Source of the DNA: Lutibacter maritimus | Lineage (GTDB): Bacteria > Bacteroidota > Bacteroidia > Flavobacteriales > Flavobacteriaceae | DNA: 64,000 nucleotides | Reading direction: 5' to 3' | Assembly: GCF_900116115.1 (NCBI RefSeq) | Contig: NZ_FOZP01000001.1 | Coordinates: forward strand, 636,071-700,070 | Shown here: positions 27,218-36,804 of the stretch, piece by piece | Layout: the number at the start of each line of letters is the position of its first letter | How positions within the stretch are numbered: position 1 is the stretch's first letter | Position numbers and translations under genes: made by a program | The notes under the pieces: model-generated | Told to the model about the DNA's origin: nothing | The model's input: only the letters and a program-made list of their open reading frames with translations | Databases searched by the model: none

Positions 27218-28033
27218 ATGGCAAAAGAATTAAAAGACATGTCTTTTTTAGACCATGTTGAAGAATTAAGATGGCATTTGGTACGATCATCATTTGCAAT
27301 AATGATTTTTGCAACAGTAGCCTTTTTTTTAAAGGATTTAATCTTCAATCAAATATTATTTGCACCCAAAGATCCAAATTTTATTACCTATCGTTTTTTC
27401 TGCAAGGTCTCCCAATTTTTTGGAACCGATGGTTTATGTATTGACGATATGCCTTTTACATTTCAAAGTTTGGCAATGGGCGAACAATTTAGTGTGCATA
27501 TTTGGACATCAATTACTGTTGGTTTTATAATTGCATTTCCTTTTATTATCTGGGAATTTTGGAAATTTATTAGTCCAGGATTGTATGAAAACGAACGTAA
27601 AAATGCCCAAAGTTTTATTATCATTTCTTCCTTTTTATTTTTTGTAGGAGTATTATTTGGCTACTATGTAGTTACACCGCTTTCGGTTAATTTTTTAGGA
27701 AATTATTCAATTAGTGACTTGGTAGAGCGAAATATTAAAATTGATTCATACATTTCTTTGGTACGTTCATCATTACTAGCGTGTGGTTTAGTATTTGAAT
27801 TACCTATTGTAATGTATTTTTTAACTAAAATTGGGTTGGTTACTCCAAGCTTTTTAAAAAAATATAGAAAACATGCGTTGGTACTAGTACTAATTTTGGC
27901 AGCTGTAATAACTCCGCCAGATATAATTAGTCAAATTATTGTTGCTATTCCAATATTATTGCTTTACGAAGTAAGTATTTTTATTTCAAAAATTGTAATT
28001 AAACGTCAAACAAAAAAAGAAAAAAATGCCTAA
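27218..28033 (+). CDS. tatC: twin-arginine translocase subunit TatC
   Basis: TatC recognises twin-arginine signal peptides and forms the core of the Tat pore with TatA. The 271-residue protein begins with the conserved MSFLDHVEELRW segment and has six membrane helices, with FPFIIWEFWKFISPGLYENERK and FELPIVMYFLTKIGLV as family motifs. It starts one base after the isomerase stop and overlaps the next gene by 8 bases. No tatA/tatB is seen in this window, so the partners must be elsewhere. Confidence 0.95.
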   Translation: MAKELKDMSFLDHVEELRWHLVRSSFAIMIFATVAFFLKDLIFNQILFAPKDPNFITYRFFCKVSQFFGTDGLCIDDMPFTFQSLAMGEQFSVHIWTSITVGFIIAFPFIIWEFWKFISPGLYENERKNAQSFIIISSFLFFVGVLFGYYVVTPLSVNFLGNYSISDLVERNIKIDSYISLVRSSLLACGLVFELPIVMYFLTKIGLVTPSFLKKYRKHALVLVLILAAVITPPDIISQIIVAIPILLLYEVSIFISKIVIKRQTKKEKNA

Positions 28034-28376
28034 TCAAGTAGAAGAATTTAACGCATATAGAAAAAAAATGAATGAAAAAATTTTAGCTGATGATAATAAA
28101 GTTATCAAGCGAATTTTTAATTTAGATACCAATGCGTATGCAAAAGGACATTTAGATGTTAAAACAAAAGAATTGCTAGGTTTAGTTGCTTCAGCAGTTT
28201 TAAGATGCGATGACTGTGTAAAATATCATCTTGAAACTTGTTACAAAGAAGGTGCAACAAAAGCAGAAGTTATGGAAACTTTATCTATTGCAACCTTAGT
28301 TGGCGGCACTATTGTTATTCCACATTTAAGAAGAGCTTATGAATTTTGGGATGAATTGGAATCAACAAATCAATAA
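28026..28376 (+). CDS. carboxymuconolactone decarboxylase / AhpD-like protein
   Basis: A 116-residue helical protein of the CMD/AhpD family. The CxxC redox pair and downstream His are at C61, C64 and H68 (CDDCVKYHLETC), the active-site arrangement of AhpD-type peroxidases. A third Cys (72) follows. The family core KTKELLGLVASAVLRCDDCV and TKAEVMETLSIATLVGG are intact. It overlaps the end of tatC by 8 bases, and lptB follows after 35 bases. Peroxide or disulfide chemistry is likely; a decarboxylase role is unlikely given the CxxC. Confidence 0.88.
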   Translation: MPNQVEEFNAYRKKMNEKILADDNKVIKRIFNLDTNAYAKGHLDVKTKELLGLVASAVLRCDDCVKYHLETCYKEGATKAEVMETLSIATLVGGTIVIPHLRRAYEFWDELESTNQ

Positions 28377-28411
28377 AACTAACCAACACATCAATTAAAA
28401 ATTAAAAAAAA

Positions 28412-29146
28412 ATGATTTTAAGAGCTGAAAATATAAAAAAGAAATACGGAAGTAGGTATGTTGTAAAAGGTATTTCACTTGAAGTAAAACAAGGCGAAAT
28501 TGTGGGATTATTAGGTCCAAATGGCGCTGGAAAAACCACTTCATTTTATATGATTGTTGGAATGATTAAACCTAATGAAGGAACTATTTTTTTAGACAAT
28601 CAAAATATTACTGACTTTCCGATGTACAAAAGAGCGCAAGAAGGTGTGGGTTATTTAGCACAAGAAGCTTCTGTTTTTAGAAAACTTTCGGTTGAAGATA
28701 ATATTATGTCTGTATTAGAATTTACAGGACTATCAAAACAAGCTCAAAAAGATAAATTAGAATCATTAATTTCAGAATTTAGTTTAGGACACGTTAGAAA
28801 AAATAGAGGCGATTTATTGTCTGGTGGTGAACGAAGAAGGACAGAAATTGCGCGCGCCTTAGCATCAGACCCTAAATTTATATTATTAGATGAACCTTTT
28901 GCTGGAGTTGACCCAATTGCTGTAGAAGATATACAAAGTATTGTGGCGCATTTAAAAGATAGAAATATTGGTATTTTAATTACAGACCACAACGTACAAG
29001 AAACGTTAGCTATTACTGATAAAACTTATTTAATGTTTGAAGGAGGAATTTTAAAAGAAGGAACTCCAGAAGAACTTGCTGAAGATGAAACTGTTAGACG
29101 TGTTTATTTAGGGAAAGACTTTCAACTTAAAAAGAAAAAATTCTAA
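28412..29146 (+). CDS. lptB: LPS export ABC transporter ATPase LptB
   Basis: LptB powers extraction of lipopolysaccharide from the inner membrane with LptFG. The 244-residue protein has Walker [10 protein letters not shown] (35-43), the LptB-type signature LSGGERRR, Walker [13 protein letters not shown] and a conserved His in [10 protein letters not shown]. The [17 protein letters not shown]-loop is characteristic of LptB rather than LivF. The ATG follows the CMD-like gene by 35 bases; isomerase (KDO precursor) and LptB in one unit make functional sense. Confidence 0.94.
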   Translation: MILRAENIKKKYGSRYVVKGISLEVKQGEIVGLLGPNGAGKTTSFYMIVGMIKPNEGTIFLDNQNITDFPMYKRAQEGVGYLAQEASVFRKLSVEDNIMSVLEFTGLSKQAQKDKLESLISEFSLGHVRKNRGDLLSGGERRRTEIARALASDPKFILLDEPFAGVDPIAVEDIQSIVAHLKDRNIGILITDHNVQETLAITDKTYLMFEGGILKEGTPEELAEDETVRRVYLGKDFQLKKKKF

Positions 29147-29160
29147 CTTTTTTTTCGTTT

Positions 29161-30075
29161 ATGAAGTACAATAAAATATTCAAAAAAGTTAATAGTGAAC
29201 TTGCTAATTTTGAAAATTTAGGTAACGTTGCTTCATACATACCAGAACTTTGCAATGTAAATCCTTCAAAATTTGGCGTACATCTAACTACTATTGCAAA
29301 CAAACATTTTAATTTTGGTGATGCTGATGAAAAGTTTTCAATACAAAGTATTGCAAAAGTTTTATCACTTACATTAGCTTACAAAATAGAAGGTGAAAAT
29401 CTTTGGCAACGTGTAGGTGTTGAGCCATCTGGCACACCATTTAACTCACTTATTCAGTTAGAACACGATTTAGGAATTCCAAGAAACCCTTTAATAAATG
29501 CTGGGGCGCTTGTTATTTGCGATATTCTTATAACACATTTAACCAACCCAAAAGAAGAATTAATTACTTTTATTAGAAAAGTTTCTGGCATACCAACTAT
29601 TGATTACTGTAGTAGAATTGCTGATTCTGAAAAATCTGTGGGTTACAAAAATGCCGCCTTAATTAATTTAATGAAATCCTTCGGAAATATTAATAATGAT
29701 ATTGATGTTGTCCTAGATTTTTATTTTAACCTTTGCTCTATTGAAATGACTTGCAAAGAGTTATCTCAAACTTTTTTATTTTTAGCCAATTATGGTGTTT
29801 GTCCGTTTTCAAAAGAAATTATTTTAAGTAGAAGTAAATCTAAACGTATTAACGCAATAATGCAGTTATGTGGTTTTTACGATGAAGCTGGAGATTTTTC
29901 TTTTAAAGTTGGCTTACCAGGTAAAAGTGGCGTTGGCGGTGGTATTGTAGCTATTCACCCTAACAAATACTGCATAGCCGTTTGGAGTCCTAAATTAAAT
30001 GAAAAAGGAAATTCTAATAAAGGCATAAAGTTTTTAGAGCTTTTTACTTCAGAAACCGAAGTCTCTATTTTTTAA
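29161..30075 (+). CDS. glsA: glutaminase A
   Basis: Hydrolyses L-glutamine to glutamate and ammonia in the cytoplasm. The 304-residue protein has the beta-lactamase-like active site S63-x-x-K66 in FSIQSIAKVL, plus the family blocks RVGVEPSGTPFNSL, NPLINAGALV, LANYGVCPF and GLPGKSGVGGGIVAI. Length matches E. coli YbaS/YneH. It follows lptB by 14 bases and could be cotranscribed. Confidence 0.94.
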   Translation: MKYNKIFKKVNSELANFENLGNVASYIPELCNVNPSKFGVHLTTIANKHFNFGDADEKFSIQSIAKVLSLTLAYKIEGENLWQRVGVEPSGTPFNSLIQLEHDLGIPRNPLINAGALVICDILITHLTNPKEELITFIRKVSGIPTIDYCSRIADSEKSVGYKNAALINLMKSFGNINNDIDVVLDFYFNLCSIEMTCKELSQTFLFLANYGVCPFSKEIILSRSKSKRINAIMQLCGFYDEAGDFSFKVGLPGKSGVGGGIVAIHPNKYCIAVWSPKLNEKGNSNKGIKFLELFTSETEVSIF

Positions 30076-30097
30076 ATCATCATGTATTAAAATCACT

Positions 30098-30466
30098 ATG
30101 AAATCAGTTGTAACAATTGTATTGCTTATTTTGTCGAACACTTTTATGACACTAGCTTGGTACGGACATTTAAAATTTGCTGAATGGAAATGGTTTAATA
30201 AACTGGGTTTAATTGCCATTGTACTTATTAGTTGGGGAATTGCTTTTTTTGAATATTGTTTTCAAGTGCCAGCTAATAAAATTGGTTTTAAAGGTAACGG
30301 CGGACCTTTTTCATTAATTCAATTAAAAGTTATTCAGGAAGTAATTACATTGGTGATTTTTGTGATTTTCACCATCCTTGTTTTTAAAAAGGAAACTTTT
30401 AGGGTAAACCATGCAATAGGTTTTGTATTTTTAATTTTAGCCGTTTATTTTATTTTTAAAAAGTAA
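30098..30466 (+). CDS. DMT family protein (DUF486), four-helix membrane protein
   Basis: A 122-residue protein with four predicted membrane helices. Family DUF486 signatures include NTFMTLAWYGHLKF, AFFEYCFQVPANKIG and the FSLIQLKVIQEVITL helix. Related to small multidrug-resistance-like DMT proteins, but the transported substrate is unknown. It ends exactly one base before the convergent pssA gene, leaving no room for a terminator. Confidence 0.87.
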   Translation: MKSVVTIVLLILSNTFMTLAWYGHLKFAEWKWFNKLGLIAIVLISWGIAFFEYCFQVPANKIGFKGNGGPFSLIQLKVIQEVITLVIFVIFTILVFKKETFRVNHAIGFVFLILAVYFIFKK

Positions 30467-31207
30467 TTACAACTTATTTTCTTTATAAAACAACGATAAA
30501 AATATATATAATAAAATAACTAGTGAAATTGCAATAAACTGAAAAGCAACAACTAACAACATTGTACACATTAAAAAAACAAATTTTAGTTGATTATCTT
30601 TCCAAGTAAAGTTTTTAAATTTTAATGAAAAAAGCGGAATTTCAGCATTCATTAAAAAACTTAACACAAGTGTTAACACCACTAAAAACCATTTATTTTC
30701 AATAATTGTTGCGGCAAATTCAAAAGAAGTAAACTCTAAAATTAATGGTAACGATAAAACTACCAACGATGCTCCTGGAGTTGGCAACCCAATAAATGAA
30801 CTTGTCTGACGCTCATCTATATTAAATTTTGCTAACCTGTATGCTGCTGCTAAAGTAATAAACAATCCTACAAAAGGTAAAAACTCAATTTTTTGAGGTT
30901 CCCAAGAAATAATTTCTGTATTTAAAATTTCTAATGTATTTTTTGTTTTTAACAATTGATACAGCACTATTCCAGGCACTACTCCACTTGTAACAACATC
31001 TGCTAAAGAGTCTAATTGTTTTCCTAATTCGCCTTGAACATTTAATAACCTTGCTGCAAAACCATCAAAAAAATCAAAAAATATACCTAAAAAAACAAAA
31101 TATGCCGCTAAAACTAATTCGCCTTGCACAGCAAAAATTGCAGCTATAGTACCTGATAATAAGTTTAATAAGGTTAAAATATTTGGTATAGATTTTTTAA
31201 AATTCAT
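30467..31207 (-). CDS. pssA: CDP-diacylglycerol-serine O-phosphatidyltransferase
   Basis: Makes phosphatidylserine from CDP-diacylglycerol and L-serine; the next step gives phosphatidylethanolamine. The 246-residue membrane protein carries the complete CDP-alcohol phosphotransferase motif, DGFAARLL...G..D...D, in the segment starting DFFDGFAARLL with the final aspartates in KQLDSLADVV. The NILTLLNLLSGTIAAIFA first helix is typical of type II PssA. Six to eight helices. Convergent with DUF486, divergent from the hydrolase. Confidence 0.92.
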   Translation of the reverse strand: MNFKKSIPNILTLLNLLSGTIAAIFAVQGELVLAAYFVFLGIFFDFFDGFAARLLNVQGELGKQLDSLADVVTSGVVPGIVLYQLLKTKNTLEILNTEIISWEPQKIEFLPFVGLFITLAAAYRLAKFNIDERQTSSFIGLPTPGASLVVLSLPLILEFTSFEFAATIIENKWFLVVLTLVLSFLMNAEIPLFSLKFKNFTWKDNQLKFVFLMCTMLLVVAFQFIAISLVILLYIFLSLFYKENKL

Positions 31208-31284
31208 TTGGTTTTGTTTCTGGTAAATTTAATAAACTATTTTTTAGTAAGATTTATTTATATTTATTTTTTAAAAAAATAACA

Positions 31285-32253
31285 ATGCCTTTAATTCAAT
31301 CAACCTATAAACCTACACTTTTATTTAAAAGTGCGCATATTAATACCGTGTACAAAACGTTATTTTACAACAACACCAATCAATATAAAAGAACAAGAAT
31401 TACAACTCCTGACAATGATTTTTTAGATTTAGATTTTTCTACAATTGCCTCTAAAAGCCTAGTTATTGCATTACACGGATTGGAAGGAAGTTCAAAATCT
31501 AAATACATTATATCATTAGTTAACTTTTTAAACTCGAAAAATGTTGATTCAGTTGCTGTAAATTTTAGAGGTTGTAGTGAAGAAGATAATAAACAAATTT
31601 ATTCATACAATAGTGGGAAAACAGACGATTTAAACACCGTAATTAACTATATTTTAGAGAATTACAATTATAAAAACATTTTTGTAGTTGGCTATAGTAT
31701 GGGCGGAAATATTACACTTAAATATTTGGGAGAAAACACAAAACTACCTTCCGAAATAAAAGGAGCCATTACAATTTCTGTTCCAACAGATTTAGAAGGT
31801 TCTTCTAATGCGCTTTCTCATTGGGAAAACAAAGTGTATATCAAACGTTTTTTAATTTCATTAATAAAAAAAAGTGTAGCAAAACATCAAAAATTTCCAA
31901 ATTCAGCGCTTAATCCTACTGCTATTAAAAATGCTAAAAATTTTATTGATTTTGATAATGCTGTAACAGCTCCATTATTTGGTTTTAAAAATGCTCAAGA
32001 TTATTGGACAAAATGTAGTTCAAAGCAATTTTTAAAAAATATTAACATACCTACTTTGTTAATAAATGCGTTAGATGATACTTTTTTATCAGAAAGTTGT
32101 TATCCGTTTAAAGAAGCCTTAGAAAATAAGAAGCTTTATTTTGAAACCCCAAAATATGGCGGACATGTTGGTTTCAATACATATATTGGCAAAAGAGATC
32201 TTCTTTGGAGTGAAAACAGAGTGTTAGAATTTATGAATCATATAATTTCATAA
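31285..32253 (+). CDS. YheT-type alpha/beta hydrolase
   Basis: A 322-residue cytoplasmic hydrolase. The nucleophile elbow is VGYSMGGN, the oxyanion region LHGLEGSSKSKY, the acid NALDDTFLS and the His GGHVGF, completing an esterase triad. The N-terminal HINTVYKTLFYN and the NFRGCSEEDNK block are typical of the YheT/embryogenesis-associated protein EMB8 group. Natural substrate is unknown; lipid esters are the usual guess. Confidence 0.87.
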   Translation: MPLIQSTYKPTLLFKSAHINTVYKTLFYNNTNQYKRTRITTPDNDFLDLDFSTIASKSLVIALHGLEGSSKSKYIISLVNFLNSKNVDSVAVNFRGCSEEDNKQIYSYNSGKTDDLNTVINYILENYNYKNIFVVGYSMGGNITLKYLGENTKLPSEIKGAITISVPTDLEGSSNALSHWENKVYIKRFLISLIKKSVAKHQKFPNSALNPTAIKNAKNFIDFDNAVTAPLFGFKNAQDYWTKCSSKQFLKNINIPTLLINALDDTFLSESCYPFKEALENKKLYFETPKYGGHVGFNTYIGKRDLLWSENRVLEFMNHIIS

Positions 32254-32307
32254 TTTTAAACAGAATCTTACAAAGTTTTTTTACATTCGCTTTAAAATTT
32301 ATATTTC

Positions 32308-33372
32308 TTGAAAAAAAGTTTACTCCTCTTACTATTTGTCTACCAATTAGCTTTTAACCAGTCAGTTAGAAAGTATTCTAATGAATTTTTAAACATTGGA
32401 GTTGATGCTGCTGCTTTTGGAATGAGTAAAGCTGTTGTTGCCACTAGTAATAATGTAAACTCAGTGTATTGGAATCCTTCTGGTTTAGTTGGTATCAAAG
32501 ATTATCAAGGTGCAATTATGCACGCTGAGTATTTTGAAGGAATTGCAAAATATGATTATGTAGGTTTTGCAATGCCAATAGATGATAGCAGTGCTTTAGG
32601 AATTTCATTAATTAGGTTTGGAGTGGATGACATTTTAAACACAACTGAACTTATAGATAACAACGGAAATATAGATTATAATAGAATTAGTTTATTTTCT
32701 GCAGCAGATTATGCCTTAAATTTTGCCTACGCAAGAAATTTACCAGTACAAGGCTTAAATATTGGTTTAAATACAAAAATTGTACGAAGAATTATTGGCG
32801 ATTTTGCAACTTCTTGGGGATTTGGTTTTGATGCCGGAATTCAGTTTAAAAAAAATAATTGGCAATTTGGAGTGATGGTTCGTGATATTACAACCACTTT
32901 TAATAGTTGGAGTATCGATGAACTGGAATTTGAAAAAATAAAAAATTCAATTCCAGATCAAAATCAAGAATTACCCGAAACTACTGAGCTAACACCACCA
33001 AAAGCACAGTTAGGTATTGCCAGAAAATTTGAAATTTCACGCGATTTTAATTTACTTTCTGAAATTGATTTAAATCTTCGTTTTTCAAAAACCAATGATA
33101 TTATTTCAACAGATTTTATAAGTATTGATCCTGCTATAGGCGTGCAGGCTGATTATTTAAATACTGTATTTTTACGTTTAGGTGTTGGAAATATTCAAAA
33201 TGAATTACGATTTGACAACACCAAAGAAATATCCTTTCAACCCAATTTAGGCGTTGGTTTTAAATACAAAGGAATTCAAATTGATTATGCTTTAACAAAT
33301 ATAGCAAGTGTTGGAAATGCCTTATATTCAAACGTGTTTTCATTAGTATTAGATTTTGATTATTTTAGATAA
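32308..33372 (+). CDS. PorV2-like outer membrane protein (type IX secretion associated)
   Basis: A 354-residue predicted outer-membrane beta-barrel. TTG at 32308 starts a Sec signal peptide (MKKSLLLLLFVYQLAFNQ). The mature N-terminus YSNEFLNIGVDAAAFGMSKA and NNVNSVYWNPSGLVGIK match the PorV/PorQ family, in particular the group named PorV2, and the chain ends with an aromatic residue pattern (VLDFDYFR) expected of barrels. PorV shuttles type IX cargo; the role of PorV2 is not established. The DUF4105 gene follows after 2 bases. Confidence 0.8.
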   Translation: MKKSLLLLLFVYQLAFNQSVRKYSNEFLNIGVDAAAFGMSKAVVATSNNVNSVYWNPSGLVGIKDYQGAIMHAEYFEGIAKYDYVGFAMPIDDSSALGISLIRFGVDDILNTTELIDNNGNIDYNRISLFSAADYALNFAYARNLPVQGLNIGLNTKIVRRIIGDFATSWGFGFDAGIQFKKNNWQFGVMVRDITTTFNSWSIDELEFEKIKNSIPDQNQELPETTELTPPKAQLGIARKFEISRDFNLLSEIDLNLRFSKTNDIISTDFISIDPAIGVQADYLNTVFLRLGVGNIQNELRFDNTKEISFQPNLGVGFKYKGIQIDYALTNIASVGNALYSNVFSLVLDFDYFR

Positions 33373-33374
33373 TT

Positions 33375-34565
33375 ATGTTTCAAAAAAAATTAGTAACCTT
33401 ACTTTTTTCTATTTCCTTTTTTATAGGTTTTACTCAATCTGTTTTAACAGATAAAGCAACTATAAGCGTTTTAACTTGTGGTCCTGGAAGTGAACTTTAT
33501 ACCACATTTGGACATAGTGCTTTTAGAATTCACGATCCAAAAACGGGATTTGATAAAGTTTACAATTATGGCACTTTTGATTTTAATGCACCAAACTTTT
33601 ATTTAAATTTTGCCAAAGGAAAACTTACTTATCAGCTATCAACTACAAGATTTCAATATTTTTTAGCAGAATACAGGTATGAAAACAGATGGGTAAAAGA
33701 ACAGGTTTTAAATTTAAATGAAAATGAAGTTGTGCAGGTATTTAATTTTTTAGAAAATAATGCCAAACCTGAAAATAAAAATTATCAGTACGATTTCTTT
33801 TTTGATAATTGTTCAACCAAAATTGAAGAAGTTTTAAAAAAAGCGCTACCAAATACAATCACCTTTAACAACAATCACATTACAAGCCATAAAACACATA
33901 GAGATTTAATTGCAGATTATACAAAAAATCAAAAATGGGGGAAATTTGGAATTGATTTAGCTTTAGGTTCTGTTATTGACAAAGAAGCAACCAAAGATGA
34001 ATATAAATTTTTGCCTGATTATATTTTTAAAGCATTTGAAAATGCTACTATAAATACAGATACTATTAAACTTCCTTTAATAAAAAATGAACTTACTATA
34101 ATTGATGAAAAGCCAATTACAAAAGCGCCATTTTCATTCAGTTTTACTCCATTATTTATATTTTCAATCATAAGTTTTATGATATTATTTATAACATATA
34201 AAAACTATAAATTAAAAAGAAGAACCAAAATTTTAGACTTTCTAATTTTATTTGTTACAGGTATTGTTGGTGTTGTAGTTTTATTATTATGGTTTGCAAC
34301 ATCACACACTGCAACCTATAAAAATTTAAATTTTTTATGGGCTTTTGCTCCAAATTTAATAATCGCTTTTTACATCACAAAAACTAATTTAAAAAACTGG
34401 ATAACAACATATTACAAAGTATTAACTATTTTATTAGTGATTACAATAATTGTTTGGATTTTTAAAATTCAAGTTTTTAATATAGCCATTTTACCACTTA
34501 TCATTTCTTTAATTATTAGGTATTTATATGTCATTTTTATAGGCAAAAAAATACAGAACTCTTAA
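33375..34565 (+). CDS. DUF4105 membrane protein
   Basis: A 396-residue protein with a signal peptide, a periplasmic DUF4105 domain (about 20-180), and a C-terminal membrane region with about four to five helices. Conserved residues visible in the domain are CGPGSELYTTFGHSAFRI and FFDNCSTKIEEV; the His and Cys positions recall NlpC/P60-like or LRAT-like enzymes, but activity is unproved. It starts two bases after PorV2-like and precedes a sugar permease by 12 bases. Confidence 0.82.
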   Translation: MFQKKLVTLLFSISFFIGFTQSVLTDKATISVLTCGPGSELYTTFGHSAFRIHDPKTGFDKVYNYGTFDFNAPNFYLNFAKGKLTYQLSTTRFQYFLAEYRYENRWVKEQVLNLNENEVVQVFNFLENNAKPENKNYQYDFFFDNCSTKIEEVLKKALPNTITFNNNHITSHKTHRDLIADYTKNQKWGKFGIDLALGSVIDKEATKDEYKFLPDYIFKAFENATINTDTIKLPLIKNELTIIDEKPITKAPFSFSFTPLFIFSIISFMILFITYKNYKLKRRTKILDFLILFVTGIVGVVVLLLWFATSHTATYKNLNFLWAFAPNLIIAFYITKTNLKNWITTYYKVLTILLVITIIVWIFKIQVFNIAILPLIISLIIRYLYVIFIGKKIQNS

Positions 34566-34577
34566 AACCATTTTATT

Positions 34578-35987
34578 TTGAACACAAAAAAAAACTATAG
34601 CAAATCATTTTCATTATTAACATCGTTATTTTTCATGTGGGGATTTATAACTGTAATGAACGACATTTTAATTAATACATTTAAAGGTGTTTTTGATTTA
34701 ACTCCTACACAAAGAGCTTTAATTCAGTTTTCTTTTTTTGGTGCTTTTTTTATCATTTCTCTAATTTATTATTTGATTTCTTCTTCAAGTGGAAAAGATC
34801 CTATCAATAAAATTGGATATAAAAATGGGATGGCAATTAGTTTATTAATTTGTGGAATTGGTTGTATAAGCTTTTTTGGTTCGGCACATTTAAATTCTTA
34901 TTATTCATTTTTAATTTCTTTATTTATTTTAGCTTCAGGAGTTACTTTGCTTCAAATTTGCGCAAATCCTTATGCTACAATTTTAGGAAATAAAGGTTCT
35001 GAAAGCAGTCGTTTAAATTTAGCACAAGGTTTTAACTCATTAGGTACAACTTTAGGTCCAATTGTAGGAACAATTTTAATTTACAAAGTATTTTCAACCG
35101 GTGAATTAAATGCATTTTCAATAAGTAAAACCTATTTAGCCTATGGAATTATATTTGTTGTTTTGGCTTTAGTTGTAAAATTTAGCAATATGCCATCTTT
35201 TCAAAATACCGAAAAAATTGAATCTGGTGGTGGCGTTTTTAAACACAGACAATTAACATTAGGTATTTTAGCTATTTTCTTTTATGTAGGCTCTGAAGTA
35301 GCTATTGGAAGTTGGATTGTTGAATATTTAAAAGATGATACTATTGTTGGAATGACTGAAGAAAACGCTAGTTACTTTCTATCATTTTTTTGGGGTGGAC
35401 TTATGATTGGTAGATTAATGGCAAGCTACGCGTTAAATGTTGAATTAACAAAACGTAAAAAATACTTTTCAATGGCTATTGTTGGATTAATTGTCTTTTT
35501 TGGAATTTATTTAGTAACTGGCATAAAAATGCATGAAGGCTCGTTTGCTTTTCATCCAGTTCCTTTTGGAAACATAGCGATGTATTTAGCATTTATTGCA
35601 TTGTGTTTTGTGGCATTTATTTTAGGTGAAGGAAAAGCTTCAAAATCGTTAGTAATTTTTTCAGTTATAAACTTTATTTTATTAACAATTGCACTATTAG
35701 CTAAAGGTCAACTTGCTTTTATAGTAATTATTAGTACTGGTTTATTCTTTTCAATTGGTTGGACAAACATTTTTTCGTTGGCAATTAATAATTTGGGTAA
35801 ATATACTTCACAAGGATCATCATTATTAGTAATGGCAGTAGTTGGTGGTGCTATTTTACCGATGATACAAAGTGTTATTATTGAAAAAGTAAATGTTCAA
35901 ACCTCATTTATAATTCCAATAATAGGAATGCTATATTTAATATTTTATGGTATTTCAGGCTATAAATCAAATGAAATACTAAAATAG
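34578..35987 (+). CDS. sugar MFS permease (FucP/GluP family)
   Basis: A 469-residue major facilitator with twelve membrane helices. The FucP/GluP hallmark FFMWGFITVMND in helix 1, the LLQICANPYATILG motif and the LNLAQGFNSLGTTLGP motif of helix 5 are present. These permeases import hexoses with protons. TTG at 34578 gives a normal N-terminus (MNTKKNYSKSFSLL). It follows the DUF4105 gene by 12 bases, with no sugar-metabolism gene nearby to fix the substrate. Confidence 0.88.
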   Translation: MNTKKNYSKSFSLLTSLFFMWGFITVMNDILINTFKGVFDLTPTQRALIQFSFFGAFFIISLIYYLISSSSGKDPINKIGYKNGMAISLLICGIGCISFFGSAHLNSYYSFLISLFILASGVTLLQICANPYATILGNKGSESSRLNLAQGFNSLGTTLGPIVGTILIYKVFSTGELNAFSISKTYLAYGIIFVVLALVVKFSNMPSFQNTEKIESGGGVFKHRQLTLGILAIFFYVGSEVAIGSWIVEYLKDDTIVGMTEENASYFLSFFWGGLMIGRLMASYALNVELTKRKKYFSMAIVGLIVFFGIYLVTGIKMHEGSFAFHPVPFGNIAMYLAFIALCFVAFILGEGKASKSLVIFSVINFILLTIALLAKGQLAFIVIISTGLFFSIGWTNIFSLAINNLGKYTSQGSSLLVMAVVGGAILPMIQSVIIEKVNVQTSFIIPIIGMLYLIFYGISGYKSNEILK

Positions 35988-36099
35988 TTTAATACTTTAT
36001 TGATAAATATTACACCAACTTTTTTATGTATTAAATTTAAATTGTGAAGTAATTATTTTAATTTATATTTATGTAATTAAACATAAATCAATTTAATAA

Positions 36100-36795
36100 A
36101 TGTATCAAATACAATATTTTATAATTACTATCTTACTATTATTTTCTTGTTCAAACAAAAATAATAACACTGAGCCATATCAAATGGAAATTGAACCACA
36201 AATAACAAAAAATTATTTAGCACTTGGCGATAGTTATACCATTGGCGAAAGTGTTTCTGAAAATGAACGTTTTCCAGTAATTCTTGTTGATAATTTAAAT
36301 ACTAAAAACTTCAATTTTAATCTACCTAAAATTGTTGCTAAAACAGGTTGGACAACTGGAGAACTAAAATCAGCTATTTTAAAAGAAAATATTGATAACA
36401 ACTATGATTTGGTTACTTTATTAATTGGAGTAAACAATCAATATAGAGGATATAATATTGAAGAATTTAGAACTGAATTTTCAGAATTATTAAATATGGC
36501 CATAATTTTCGCAAAAAATAACAGCGATAATGTTTTAGTAATTTCTATACCTGATTGGGCTGTAAGTCCGTTTGCTAAAAATAGAGATCGAGATAAAATA
36601 AGTGCTGAAATTGATGCTTTTAATGCCGTAAAAAAAGAAGAAACATTAAAAAGAAATGTAAAATTTATTGATATTACTCCAATATCTAGACAAGGGTTAA
36701 ACAAACCTGAATATTTTGCTTCTGACGGACTTCATTTTTCTGGTTTAATGCATCAATTATGGGTGAATGAAATCATTCAAAAAAAATTCAATTAA
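36100..36795 (+). CDS. SGNH/GDSL-family hydrolase, lipoprotein
   Basis: A 231-residue esterase-like lipoprotein. The signal ends LLFSC (Cys17) followed by SNKNNN. Block I GDSY places the nucleophile Ser at 45, block III is GVNNQY (Asn) and block V is SDGLHFSG (Asp and His), so the triad is complete. It is anchored in the envelope and could act on acyl or acetyl esters of lipids or polysaccharides. Kynureninase follows 9 bases later, so they may be one transcript. Confidence 0.88.
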   Translation: MYQIQYFIITILLLFSCSNKNNNTEPYQMEIEPQITKNYLALGDSYTIGESVSENERFPVILVDNLNTKNFNFNLPKIVAKTGWTTGELKSAILKENIDNNYDLVTLLIGVNNQYRGYNIEEFRTEFSELLNMAIIFAKNNSDNVLVISIPDWAVSPFAKNRDRDKISAEIDAFNAVKKEETLKRNVKFIDITPISRQGLNKPEYFASDGLHFSGLMHQLWVNEIIQKKFN

Positions 36796-36804
36796 ACAAA
36801 AATT